Source of the DNA: JACCYX01 sp964610045
Lineage (GTDB): Bacteria > Chloroflexota > Chloroflexia > Thermomicrobiales > UBA6265
Assembly: GCA_964610045.1 (NCBI GenBank)
Contig: CAZSUN010000004.1
Span: 1 to 64,000, forward strand
Direction of reading: 5' to 3'
Length of the DNA: 64,000 bases
Position 1 is the first letter of the stretch; each line of letters opens with the position of its first letter. Of the stretch, positions 1-6,875 are shown piece by piece. The notes below the pieces were generated by a model, which did no database searches, had not been told where the DNA came from, and saw only the letters and a program-made list of their open reading frames with translations. Position numbers and translations under genes: made by a program.

Positions 1-131
1 GAGCATAAGGTCGACAGGACGAGTATGGTTGGGGAGTCAGGGCAGGGAAATGGGGCAGAAATGGGGGAGTTACCGGGCGTTGCGCCAAGCGGTCCGGGAT
101 GCCGCCCCGGCTGGCTCGTGGCGCGGAGCGG

Positions 132-527
132 TCATTGGGTTATCTCAGTGCGCGTCGCCGTGTTGCGACGGTAGTGCTCCAGGGCGTATTCGCAGGCCCA
201 TGGCATGCGGTTCGATTGGGGTACGTGATGGGGTGAGGAGTGTTCATGCATGCCCCCTGGCGTTTCTGGCGAGACGGCGGGCCCAGCCTGCGATCTCTCT
301 GGTAGCCGAAGGACCTGTGCCAGTGTCTCACCGGCTCGTCGAAGCGATGATGGATGTTGCGTTGCATGGCGATCGGCAAAGCCCTCGTTGTATCCCAGGT
401 CGGACCACGGGTCGCCCGTTGCCGGGCGTTTGGGGTTGTTGGGCTCATCGTCACTCGGGTACATGTCATCACGTTGCCCGGCGGCATACCCGTTGCGGTA
501 CCGTGTGTCCTGGCTATCAGTTGTCAT
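132..527 (-). CDS. small hydrophilic hypothetical protein
   Basis: I do not recognise the family. The 131-residue product is strongly hydrophilic, without signal peptide or membrane segment. The N-terminal half has two similar aromatic/glycine motifs, YRNGYAAGQRDD and LGYNEGFADRH, about 30 residues apart, which look like a degenerate internal repeat. The start is chosen because GAGGAG lies six bases before the ATG. That ribosome site is the main reason to prefer this strand over overlapping open frames on the other strand. It has no close neighbour on its strand. The C-terminal third is compositionally poor, so the reading frame could be shorter than drawn. Confidence 0.5.
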   Translation of the reverse strand: MTTDSQDTRYRNGYAAGQRDDMYPSDDEPNNPKRPATGDPWSDLGYNEGFADRHATQHPSSLRRAGETLAQVLRLPERSQAGPAVSPETPGGMHEHSSPHHVPQSNRMPWACEYALEHYRRNTATRTEITQ

Positions 528-713
528 GAGGGACTCCTCGAACCGGCACGAAAGGTGCTGGATCGAAAAGCGTATCAGTCTGTGGGTGATGAGGGACAGT
601 CGATTCGCCTGGTCATCTCGCTCGATCCTGAAGGAGGGGATTGCCGACGGTTCCGGACCTGCCTGGGATGATTTGTGCGAACCAGCGCAGCTTCGCCGCC
701 GATGGGGCGTTCG

Positions 714-1115
714 TTAGCGTGTGGGAGGGCGGTCCGGACGAGGTCGGAGTGACGACCATGTGCGCGCGGAGGGAGGAGGCTTGGGGAGTTGGACCGCGTC
801 CGCCAACCAGGCCCGGAAATCATCCTGTGCCGGATCTCCGAACCATGTCTCCGCGTCGGCCTGGAGGCGGACCAGGGTGTCAAGCAGTTCCTGCCGGCTC
901 ATCGCCAGTCGGAGATAGAACGGGTCGATGTTTGCCGTCAATGCTGCCAGGGTTGAGCCGGTTGCGAGCTCCACACGCAGACACCAGAATCGCGGCTGGT
1001 CCGGGTCCCGCCAGGGCATCAGGCGGACAATCCAGCTGCTTGGCACGTGCCGGACGTAACACACCAACCCGTCTTTGGTGGGAAGGAATTCGTACGCTTG
1101 CCCCGGATCGCTCAT
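714..1115 (-). CDS. hypothetical protein
   Basis: I do not recognise the family. The 133-residue product looks like a small soluble protein: an N-terminal beta-rich part with Trp, Arg and Cys (SSWIVRLMPW, FWCLRVEL) is followed by a helical part (RQELLDTLVRLQADAE) and a basic Pro/Arg-rich tail. The open frame extends upstream to 1352, but the extension is antisense-like text overlapping the tRNA-like RNA at 1283-1358. I therefore start at the internal ATG at 1115, which has only a weak ribosome site. It lies downstream of the structured RNA on the same strand and could be read through from its promoter. Function unknown. Confidence 0.5.
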   Translation of the reverse strand: MSDPGQAYEFLPTKDGLVCYVRHVPSSWIVRLMPWRDPDQPRFWCLRVELATGSTLAALTANIDPFYLRLAMSRQELLDTLVRLQADAETWFGDPAQDDFRAWLADAVQLPKPPPSARTWSSLRPRPDRPPTR

Positions 1116-1279
1116 CGTCTGATGATCTGGCGCGACGTGGAGCCTCGTGGTGGACAACCGAACGGAAAGATGGGAGTCCAGGTATCGCAAGTCATGGGTG
1201 AGACCGATCGCCGGGTGACGCGACAGGGGTCGAGCCATGCGGAAAGGAAGGGATGCGTCGGGAGCCTGTCCCAGGGTGG

Positions 1280-1450
1280 TGGTGCGCCCTGCAGGGTTCG
1301 AACCTGCACTGTGTCGCGACATTGCGCGACCGCCTCTCGCCAGTTGGGCCAAGGGCGCTTGAGAGCGTTGTACGTGTGCTCCCCACGGTGACGCAAATCC
1401 GGGCCTTGCAGGGACCCAGACGCCACAAGCTGGTATTTCTCACATACCGC
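1280..1450 (-). ncRNA. structured RNA with 3' tRNA-like domain, copy A
   Basis: Reading the minus strand, a hairpin (1448-1432, GGTAT/ATACC) begins nine bases after an extended -10 element. Next comes a nested two-helix element: GTGGCG (1426-1421) pairs with CGTCAC (1393-1388), enclosing TCTGGG (1420-1415) paired with CCCGGA (1403-1398) and a loop containing TGCAAG. A linker leads to a 76-base tRNA-like fold (1358-1283) followed by CCA (1282-1280). A second copy lies inverted at 13093-13257: 113 of 114 bases are identical from the linker to the 3' end, while the upstream helices differ in sequence but keep their pairing. I recognise no known RNA family. It may be an independent small RNA, or a tRNA-like precursor with a 5' leader cut by RNase P. 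Confidence 0.6.
1283..1358 (-). other. tRNA-like domain of RNA copy A
   Basis: It has a seven-base-pair acceptor stem (GCGCCCT/AGGGCGC), T8, A14, the D-loop GG pair, a five-base variable loop, a perfect T arm (GCAGG-TTCGAAC-CCTGC), discriminator A and an encoded CCA. The D stem has only three good pairs. The anticodon arm is abnormal: it forms either six pairs with a six-base loop (CAATGT) or five pairs with an eight-base loop, and it has no pyrimidine-T before a possible anticodon. A normal decoding role is therefore doubtful. A tRNA gene finder may call it undetermined or pseudo. Confidence 0.6.
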
Positions 1451-1456
1451 CTGAAC

Positions 1457-1484
1457 AGTGTACCATACCAGGCGTCCGGGTCGA
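1457..1484 (-). promoter_or_regulatory. putative promoter of RNA copy A
   Basis: On the minus strand TCGACC (1484-1479) is followed after 16 bases by TACACT (1462-1457), preceded by TGG as an extended -10. The same nine bases, TGGTACACT, occur upstream of tRNA-Cys at 49591-49599. The predicted start falls at the base of the first RNA hairpin. Confidence 0.5.
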
Positions 1485-1616
1485 TATTGACATAAGGAAA
1501 GTGCGACTGGCGTGAATCGAGGGGATGGCGCCCCTGCGGTCGGACACATCCAGCCCAGGGGCACCAGGGAACTGTCAGTCGTGCGGCATCGTGGACGACC
1601 TGGACGCGTTCCGCCG

Positions 1617-2153
1617 CTACGCGTTTGCCTCGCCATCGCGAATGGCCTGGGCGATCTCGTCGGCGGCGAGGTCGGTCGCTTCGCTGACGTACCGGTTGGC
1701 GGCCTTGATCACCGCCGACACCTGGTCGGCGACACTGGCGGAGTAGACGACGACCAGACCGGCATCACCCTTGTCGAGCACCTCGCCGAGTTCCTTGAGG
1801 TCGCTGCGCTTCATGCCGGTCTGCACGTGGCCAACCACCCCGCCGATGATGGTGCCGCCAGTTCCTCCGGCCAGCAGGGCCGCCCCAATCCCGATCGCCG
1901 GGAAGAGCGCAATTGCCGCCCCGGAGGCCAGGCCGATCCCCAATCCCTTCAGGGCATCGTGCCGGGTTCCCGCCTCGAGCGTCTTCTCGATTTTCACCTT
2001 GCCCTTTTCGTCCCGCGCGAGGACGGCGGCGTCGAAGTTGTGGGAGGCGCCGATCTCGTCGTACACCGCGCGGACGGCGTCGAAGTCGGCCCTCGCTTCC
2101 GCGACGGTGTCGTACGACGCGCCAAGAACGTAGACAAACCGGTCATCCGTCAT
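1617..2153 (-). CDS. DUF1269-family membrane-associated protein
   Basis: The 178-residue product resembles DUF1269 proteins, a family of unknown function often linked with general stress. The N-terminal third is a soluble alpha/beta fold (FVYVLGASYDTVAEA). The centre is a Gly/Ala-rich hydrophobic stretch (GIGLASGAAIALFPAIGIG, then a glycine run), the diagnostic feature of the family and possibly a membrane hairpin. The C-terminus is charged and helical. I chose the ATG at 2153 because GGGAG lies a few bases upstream and the upstream extension has no family character. It is transcribed away from the next gene upstream across a short gap and may be a single-gene unit. Confidence 0.75.
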   Translation of the reverse strand: MTDDRFVYVLGASYDTVAEARADFDAVRAVYDEIGASHNFDAAVLARDEKGKVKIEKTLEAGTRHDALKGLGIGLASGAAIALFPAIGIGAALLAGGTGGTIIGGVVGHVQTGMKRSDLKELGEVLDKGDAGLVVVYSASVADQVSAVIKAANRYVSEATDLAADEIAQAIRDGEANA

Positions 2154-2231
2154 GATGGTACTCCCAGTCCTGAGAACCGCGTCCCGCGCGGTACCATCCC
2201 GCATCGCCGTGGATACGGGTAGGCCGGAAGA

Positions 2232-2714
2232 TTACCGCATCAGCAAGGCGGTCCGGCGGCGGGTGCGCCGCCGCGTCCGGCGTCGCATGCCGGCCACGGA
2301 GACTGGCGTCAGGGGCCGCCCGAAGGTGTCGATGAACAGGCTGCAGGCGTTGACCCGCTCCGGGATGGTCCCTTCGAGCACAGTCACGGCGTAGCTGAGG
2401 TCGGACCCCACCAGGATCGGGTCGCGTAGTTCCAGCACCACGTCCTCCGGCACCAGTTCGCCTTCACCCACGAACGAGAGCACCGCGTTGGGCGGGTTCG
2501 CGGCGAAGCTGTCGTCCCCCTCGCCCCAGATGCCCACGAACTCCGGCGTGCCGATGTGCCCGGTCACGCGCTGTGGCCGGTCGCTGAAGTACAGCGTGGT
2601 TGAGCCGACGCCCCGCAGCACGATACGCTCGCCTGCTTGCTCGGCGTTCATCGCGGTCTGCACGAACAACGCCTCGATATCCTCAAGTTGCTGGATCAGT
2701 GTTTCGTCAGTCAT
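2232..2714 (-). CDS. conserved hypothetical protein with Arg-rich tail
   Basis: The family is not recognised by name. The 160-residue protein has a helical N-terminus, then a beta-rich core (RIVLRGVGSTTLYFSDRP, FVGIWGEGDDSFAANPPN, VVLELRDPILVGSDLSY). It resembles uncharacterised proteins whose core pattern is LxGVxxxTLYFSDRP. It ends in an unusual basic repeat, RRRTRRRTRRRTALL, which could bind nucleic acid or membranes. GGAGGAG sits seven bases before the start, and the upstream phosphatase gene ends one base before it, so the two are almost certainly co-transcribed and perhaps translationally coupled. The Arg repeat is encoded by a short tandem DNA repeat near 2250-2285. Confidence 0.65.
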   Translation of the reverse strand: MTDETLIQQLEDIEALFVQTAMNAEQAGERIVLRGVGSTTLYFSDRPQRVTGHIGTPEFVGIWGEGDDSFAANPPNAVLSFVGEGELVPEDVVLELRDPILVGSDLSYAVTVLEGTIPERVNACSLFIDTFGRPLTPVSVAGMRRRTRRRTRRRTALLMR

Positions 2715-2715
2715 G

Positions 2716-3543
2716 TCACTCCTCCATATCAACGAAGGATTCCCACAATCGCCGCTGGGTTTCGGCGTTGATGCCGAGTCCCTCGGAGAAATACCCCTCG
2801 ATCGTGTCGTAGCGCGAACGCATCTCGCCGGTTGCCGCTTCCAGGTAGGACGCCTGGACTCCGAGCACCGGCTCCAGCAAGGCGGGATTGCCACCCTTCG
2901 CCTGGAATTGGTCGAAGATGGGCTTGAGGGCTGGAAGCAGTTCGTTATTGGTGAGCAGGAAGTCCTCCATCACCTGGGCATCGTCCACCCCGAGGAGCAT
3001 CAGGAGGGCAGCGACCGCCCAGCCCGTGCGGTCCTTGCCGGTCGTGCAATGGACCAGGGCGGGCCGGTGTGCTACCTGCGCCAGGTCGGAGTAAAAATAC
3101 CGATAGCCTTCCAGCGCGCTGGGCAGGCTGACGAACTCCCGGTACGCGCCCGAGAACACTTGGGTCGTCTTGCCGCCACCAAGGAGATCCTCCGACTTCG
3201 CGGGGTCCGCAAGCATCGCATGGAGTTGGGCCGGTGCCGCGTCCTTCGAATCCGCGAGAACATCGACCACGACGTGCTCAACCCCATCCGGGATGCGGTC
3301 CGGCTCTGCCAATCGTTCCGCCTCGGTCCGCAGGTCGTAGACGGAGATGATCCCCAACCGGTCGAAGGCGTCGTGGTCGGCATCGCCCAGGTGAGTCAAC
3401 GCGACCGAGCGGTAGAGTTGGCCGTAGCGCACACGCCCGCCATCACGCGTGGACCAGCCCCCGATATCACGCAGGTTCGGCAACGTGGCCATCGGGATCT
3501 GCTGGCCGGGATGGGGCGACGTGGGCTCGTCGGCTGCCGTCAT
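2716..3543 (-). CDS. tyrosine-specific protein phosphatase
   Basis: The 275-residue cytosolic enzyme of the bacterial dual-specificity/Tyr phosphatase (PTPLA-like) group should hydrolyse phosphotyrosine or a phosphoinositide-like substrate. The active-site P-loop HCTTGKDRTG places the nucleophile at about Cys166 and the phosphate-binding Arg at about 172. An upstream NLRDIGGW motif, typical of this family, lies near residue 23. AAAGGA precedes the ATG at 3543. The upstream membrane-protein gene ends 31 bases earlier and the downstream basic-tailed protein follows after one base, which suggests a three-gene unit. The physiological substrate cannot be read from sequence. Confidence 0.88.
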   Translation of the reverse strand: MTAADEPTSPHPGQQIPMATLPNLRDIGGWSTRDGGRVRYGQLYRSVALTHLGDADHDAFDRLGIISVYDLRTEAERLAEPDRIPDGVEHVVVDVLADSKDAAPAQLHAMLADPAKSEDLLGGGKTTQVFSGAYREFVSLPSALEGYRYFYSDLAQVAHRPALVHCTTGKDRTGWAVAALLMLLGVDDAQVMEDFLLTNNELLPALKPIFDQFQAKGGNPALLEPVLGVQASYLEAATGEMRSRYDTIEGYFSEGLGINAETQRRLWESFVDMEE

Positions 3544-3574
3544 TCCACGATCCTTTCTTCTTGCCACAGTCTGG

Positions 3575-4246
3575 CTAAAGTGCGCCCAACCCCTTGCCCA
3601 GCAGGCTGACGCCGAGGATGAGGAACAGGACGGCCATGATGACGGCGTTGTTGGCCACGAGCCATTCCCGCACCTCGTCCAGAATCGCCGCGCCTTTCTC
3701 CCCGGCTGCCAGGAAGATTCCGATTGGGATCAGCATGCCGAGACAGGCCAGCAAGATGAAGACGAGATAGACCAATACCTCTTCGCCCCCGCTCAGCCCG
3801 GCCTGTCCGATCACACCGGCTGAGGCGATCAGCAATGGCAGGTTCTTCGGATTGAGGGTGCCCAGCATCGCGCCCAGTCCAAACGCCTTGACCGGGGTGA
3901 AGGTATCGAGCGCGCTCATCCACTTCGGCAACACGGCCGCCTCACCCGCTTTCGGGCGCCCTTGGAACTGGTGCCAGGCGAGGGCGATCATGAGGGCACC
4001 GAGGACAATCTTGACCCACGCGACAGCGGTGTTTGTGCCACTCCCATCGTCGTCCGTGCTGGTGGAGACCAGCAACCCGACCAGGACGAGGACGACTGCG
4101 GTGCCGATGGCCCAGCCGCCGATGAACCCCCACGCCTTGACCAGGCCGCCCGCACTGACGAGCATCAGGATGAAGCCGACGATCGCCATCGGGCTCAGCG
4201 CGATCCCGATCGCGAATCCCAGGTAGTCACCGATTACCGACAACAT
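3575..4246 (-). CDS. GAP-family (SfLAP-like) integral membrane protein
   Basis: The 223-residue polytopic protein has about six hydrophobic segments. It fits the GAP/sulfolipid-1-addressing protein family, known in mycobacteria for glycolipid export; its function elsewhere is unknown. Family-like features are the N-terminal GFAIGIALSPMAIVGFILML helix, the FTPVKAFGLGAMLGTLNPKN segment in the middle, and a Gly/Leu-rich final helix. AGGGG lies six bases before the ATG at 4246, so I reject the longer form starting at 4300. It heads the unit with the tyrosine phosphatase and the basic-tailed protein. Whether lipid is actually moved here is open. Confidence 0.75.
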   Translation of the reverse strand: MLSVIGDYLGFAIGIALSPMAIVGFILMLVSAGGLVKAWGFIGGWAIGTAVVLVLVGLLVSTSTDDDGSGTNTAVAWVKIVLGALMIALAWHQFQGRPKAGEAAVLPKWMSALDTFTPVKAFGLGAMLGTLNPKNLPLLIASAGVIGQAGLSGGEEVLVYLVFILLACLGMLIPIGIFLAAGEKGAAILDEVREWLVANNAVIMAVLFLILGVSLLGKGLGAL

Positions 4247-4314
4247 GGCTGCCCCTATCGGTGAGAAGCCGCCATGGATCTGCATAATCCACGGCGGCAT
4301 CCACCCGCATTCCG

Positions 4315-6639
4315 TCAGTCGCGGGCCATCGCAGTGGCGAATCGGAGTTCCAGGTCGACGTAGGCATCGTCAGCGACGTCGTAGAGTACCTGGATGATTT
4401 CGCCGTTCCGGAATGGGTTGCGCCCGTGATACTCGGCGCTCACGCGGTCTCCGCTGTCGTACCCCACGCACAGCCCTTCCCCGGCCAGGGAGTAGTGCCC
4501 GGCCTGTGTCCGGATTGGCAGGGAGGTGATGGCCTGGTCATCCACATGGAGTGTCAGCGTGCCGAGTGCCTCGTGGTTGTCGCCCATTCCCTCCTTGGCG
4601 AATTCGACCCCGATGACGTGGCGGCCGGGTTCGGGTTTCGAGGCGGCCACACGCTGCTCGGGCGGTATGCCGAGGAAGTTGTAGACGAACACGACCTCGG
4701 TTTCGGTCAGGAACATCGTATAGCCACCGAAGCGCGAGCCCTGGGCGACGATCACGCCCTGTGAATCGCCCGTCAGGTCGACCTCGGCCAGGATCTTGAA
4801 CGACCGCCCGAGGGTCGGGGCGGCAGACGCCTCCGGCACTTCGGTTGTGCCCGGATAGTAGGAATACTGGCCGCTCGGCGGCACCGTCGACTTGAACTCG
4901 AGCGCGTGGAGTGCCGGCACCGAAATGTCCATGAGAGGCAGCACGTTGTTGGCCTCGGCTTCCCGCAGCCAGAGGGCCTTCAACGCCTCCAGCTTGTCGG
5001 GGAACTCGTCGGCCAGGTCGTGCGATTCGGAGCGGTCCACATCGGTGTGGAACAGTTGCCATCGGTCCTGGTCGAAGTTGCCGATATCGGATGGAAGCGG
5101 CCCATGCTCGGTTGATGCCTTCCACCCGTGGTGCCAGATACCACGGGTTCCGATCATCTCGTAGTACTGGGTTTGCTTGGTCGTCGGGGCATCCGCGTCG
5201 TCGAAGGAGTACGCCATCGAGACGCCGGCGAGTGGCGACTGCTCGACTCCATTCACGACCTCGGGGAATTCGACCCCGCAGCATTCCAGGATCGTCGGCA
5301 CGATGTCGGTGCAGTGGTGGTACTGGTTGCGCACCTCACCCTTCGCCTGAATCCCGGCCGGCCAGTGGATCACCAGCGGGTCGCAGGTGCCGCCGCTGTA
5401 GTTCGAGTACCGCTTGAACATCCGGTACGGTGTGGAGAATGCCACCGCCCAACCGGTTGGATAGTGGTTGTACGTGTCGGGTGAGCCAAGCTTGTCGATC
5501 ATCTTCATGTTGTCGTCAAGATCGTCCGGGAAGGCGTTGAAGAACCGGTTCTCGTTGACGGACCCGTTCGGTGAGCCTTCACCGGAAGCGCCGTTATCGG
5601 CGCAGTAGAAGATGATCGTATTGTCGAGTTGGCCGGACTGCTCCAGGTAGTCGACGATGCGGCCAACCTGGACATCGGTGTACTCGGAGAAGCCGGCGTA
5701 GACCTCGGCCATCCGCGAGAAGAGCCGCTTTTCGTCGTCGTTCAGCGTGTCCCATGGGCGTACGCCGTCCGATTCGGCAAAGGTGCCGGGTGTCATCGGG
5801 TTGATTGGGGTCAGCTCCGTGTCTTCCGGCAGGATGCCGCGCTCGATCATGCGGGCGAGTACCCATTCCCGGTAGGCCTCGTAGCCGTCGTCGAAGACGC
5901 CCTTGTACTTGTCGATGTACTCCTGTGGAGCATGATGTGGCGCATGATTGGCGCCCGGGCAGAACCAGAGGTACCAGGGCTTGTCGGGCTGGGCCTGCTT
6001 CGAGTCTCGGATGTAGCTGATCGCCTTGTCAGCCAGATCCTTCGAGAGATGGTAGCCGTCTTCGGGGAGCGCAGGCTGGTCGACGAAGTGATTGTCCTCG
6101 ATCAGTTCCGGATACCAGTTGTTGGTCTCGCCGCCGATGAAGCCGTAGAACCGGTCGTACCCGAGGCCGAGCGGCCAGGTTGTGCGGTCCGCCGCCATGT
6201 CGAAGGCATCGACCGGGACGTTGTGGTTCTTGCCGATCCAGAAGGTCGACCAGCCCGCCTTGCGCAGCACGGTCGCCATCGTCGCGTTCTCGGGCGGGAT
6301 GTGGCCGCTGTAGCCGGGAAACCCAACGGCCGATTCGGCGATGGAGCCGAAGCCATTGTGGTGGTGGTTGCGGCCGGTCAGCATTGTCGACCGGGTTGGG
6401 GAGCAGACCGAGGTGGTGTGCCACTGCGTATAGGTCAGGCCATTGGCTGCCAGCCGGTCCATCGTCGGCATGTTGATGCGTCCGCCGTAGGGCGACCAGG
6501 CTGCCTGCCCCGTGTCGTCGTAGAGCACGACCAGTACGTTCGGTGAGCCCGGCTGGGCCTTGGGCGTCAGGAACGCCTCCCAGTCCGGCGTCGAGTCGCG
6601 GATATCGAGCTTGATATCGCCCTGGAATTCCCGTGCCAT
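4315..6639 (-). CDS. arylsulfatase, formylglycine-dependent
   Basis: The 774-residue sulfatase hydrolyses sulfate esters. The metal-binding DD pair is at about residues 41-42. The signature C-S-P-T-R starts at about Cys79 (SVCSPTRSTMLTGR) and is the site converted to formylglycine in this family. Further conserved blocks (GKNH, HAPHHAPQ, FYCADNGASGEGS) are present. The last 200 residues form the beta-rich C-terminal domain common in long bacterial arylsulfatases. There is no signal peptide, so it probably acts in the cytosol. GGGAG precedes the ATG at 6639. The LuxR-type regulator upstream on the same strand is a plausible controller. No formylglycine-generating enzyme gene is seen in the window. 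Confidence 0.92.
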   Translation of the reverse strand: MAREFQGDIKLDIRDSTPDWEAFLTPKAQPGSPNVLVVLYDDTGQAAWSPYGGRINMPTMDRLAANGLTYTQWHTTSVCSPTRSTMLTGRNHHHNGFGSIAESAVGFPGYSGHIPPENATMATVLRKAGWSTFWIGKNHNVPVDAFDMAADRTTWPLGLGYDRFYGFIGGETNNWYPELIEDNHFVDQPALPEDGYHLSKDLADKAISYIRDSKQAQPDKPWYLWFCPGANHAPHHAPQEYIDKYKGVFDDGYEAYREWVLARMIERGILPEDTELTPINPMTPGTFAESDGVRPWDTLNDDEKRLFSRMAEVYAGFSEYTDVQVGRIVDYLEQSGQLDNTIIFYCADNGASGEGSPNGSVNENRFFNAFPDDLDDNMKMIDKLGSPDTYNHYPTGWAVAFSTPYRMFKRYSNYSGGTCDPLVIHWPAGIQAKGEVRNQYHHCTDIVPTILECCGVEFPEVVNGVEQSPLAGVSMAYSFDDADAPTTKQTQYYEMIGTRGIWHHGWKASTEHGPLPSDIGNFDQDRWQLFHTDVDRSESHDLADEFPDKLEALKALWLREAEANNVLPLMDISVPALHALEFKSTVPPSGQYSYYPGTTEVPEASAAPTLGRSFKILAEVDLTGDSQGVIVAQGSRFGGYTMFLTETEVVFVYNFLGIPPEQRVAASKPEPGRHVIGVEFAKEGMGDNHEALGTLTLHVDDQAITSLPIRTQAGHYSLAGEGLCVGYDSGDRVSAEYHGRNPFRNGEIIQVLYDVADDAYVDLELRFATAMARD

Positions 6640-6875
6640 GTGCTTCACTCCCTGGCCTTCTGGCCGTGTGGTGATGCGGGTCATCCCATGTCTGGAGCCC
6701 GCTCCAACCGTCGCCAAACCATCCTGCGCGCTTCCTCAAAACTGGCGTGCAGGGGGAACTGGCTGACGTGATGCCTTCGACCATACGGGGTACTCCGGGA
6801 GGGTCACATGGTCCCATTTGGAGTGGAAATGGGTGAGCGCAGGTGGTGGGCTGGTGGGCAGCAGGCGGCTGGAAG

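Noticed and set aside
29..529. 166-residue plus-strand open frame at the left edge
   Set aside because: It has no ribosome site and a low-complexity Arg/Cys/Pro composition, while the minus strand has a good ribosome site and hydrophilic protein.
1283..1358. Calling the tRNA-like fold a standard tRNA
   Set aside because: The anticodon arm has a six-base or eight-base loop, no pyrimidine-T before a triplet, and a weak D stem. The same form is kept in both copies, so it is not a one-off error.
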